This document shows positions 14,506-14,658 of a stretch of DNA of 14,658 nt, piece after piece. The notes beneath the pieces were generated by a model. That model made no database searches and was not told the origin of the DNA. It saw only the letters and a list, made by a program, of their open reading frames with translations. This stretch comes from WHSM01 sp050701695 (GTDB lineage Bacteria; Actinomycetota; Actinomycetes; Mycobacteriales; Micromonosporaceae), in the NCBI GenBank assembly GCA_050701695.1, contig JBOGDE010000126.1, positions 1-14,658 on the forward strand. The letters run 5' to 3'. Numbering within the stretch: the stretch's first letter is position 1; each line of letters starts with the position of its first letter. The position numbers were made by a program, and so were the translations under genes.

Positions 14506-14658
14506 TGTCCTGTGGATCTTCAGCCGGCTGCGACAGGCACCAGGGGCCGACCGGCGGCGTTGGAGCTTCGCCCGAATACAACACCGGTATTCGGACAAAC
14601 CTCCGCCTTGCCGGATCGCCCCCTGGCACCCGTCTCGCTCGGCCAAGATCCACAGGAC
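14506..14658. mobile_element. MITE-like palindromic element with 14-bp terminal inverted repeats
   Basis: GTCCTGTGGATCTT at 14506-14519 is repeated exactly in inverted orientation at 14645-14658, the window edge. Similarity continues inward in both arms (shared CCAGGGG, CGA, CCGGC and GGAG blocks) to an apical stem CCGAATAC (14572-14579) and GTATTCGG (14587-14594). The whole 153 bases can therefore fold as one long imperfect hairpin. No transposase or other coding potential is seen. It begins five bases after the DppF-type stop, next to CTAG, a possible insertion target. The repeat may extend past the window. Alternatives are a large bidirectional terminator or one end of an insertion sequence. 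Confidence 0.6.

Overview
The window looks like chromosome from a very GC-rich actinobacterium. Third codon positions are almost all G or C, GTG and TTG starts are common, several mRNAs look leaderless, and PspC-type kinases sit next to phosphatidylethanolamine genes. Protein style suggests Micromonosporaceae (Micromonospora or a relative), but this is judged by eye without a search.

Layout, left to right. (1) Positions 1-3188 hold phospholipid genes: pssA (+, 5' end outside the window), an uncharacterised protein with a histone-like Lys/Ala tail (+), and psd (-). Psd carries an unusual N-terminal Rossmann-like extension of about 190 residues. (2) Positions 3234-7245 hold a membrane-stress module. 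A PspC protein and a small two-helix membrane protein read leftward towards psd. A PspC-containing histidine kinase and a NarL/LuxR-type response regulator read rightward. The divergent spacer contains a perfect tandem 11-bp repeat. (3) Positions 7242-8468 (-) hold a PIG-L-type deacetylase and a short AroQ chorismate mutase. The mutase is preceded by what reads as a complete ribosome-mediated attenuator: a 20-codon leader peptide with a Phe-Phe-Tyr-Gly-Phe run, a pause hairpin starting at the Tyr codon, a possible antiterminator pairing and a GC-rich terminator hairpin. This is the most interesting item in the window. (4) Positions 8659-14501 (+) hold a complete Dpp/Opp-type peptide ABC importer: lipoprotein binding protein, two permeases and two ATPases. 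The binding-protein gene is separated from the rest by a strong intercistronic hairpin. (5) Positions 14506-14658 hold an almost full-length imperfect palindrome bounded by 14-bp terminal inverted repeats. It looks like a MITE or other small non-autonomous element and starts five bases after the last ATPase gene.

How the genes may work together. PssA makes phosphatidylserine and Psd decarboxylates it to phosphatidylethanolamine. The PspC proteins and the kinase/regulator pair probably sense the envelope, and psd lies downstream of the pspC pair on the same strand, so it may be co-transcribed with it. Chorismate mutase feeds Phe/Tyr synthesis, and its leader peptide would sense charged tRNA-Phe and tRNA-Tyr. 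The transporter brings in peptides, an alternative amino-acid source. No rRNA, tRNA or CRISPR array was seen.
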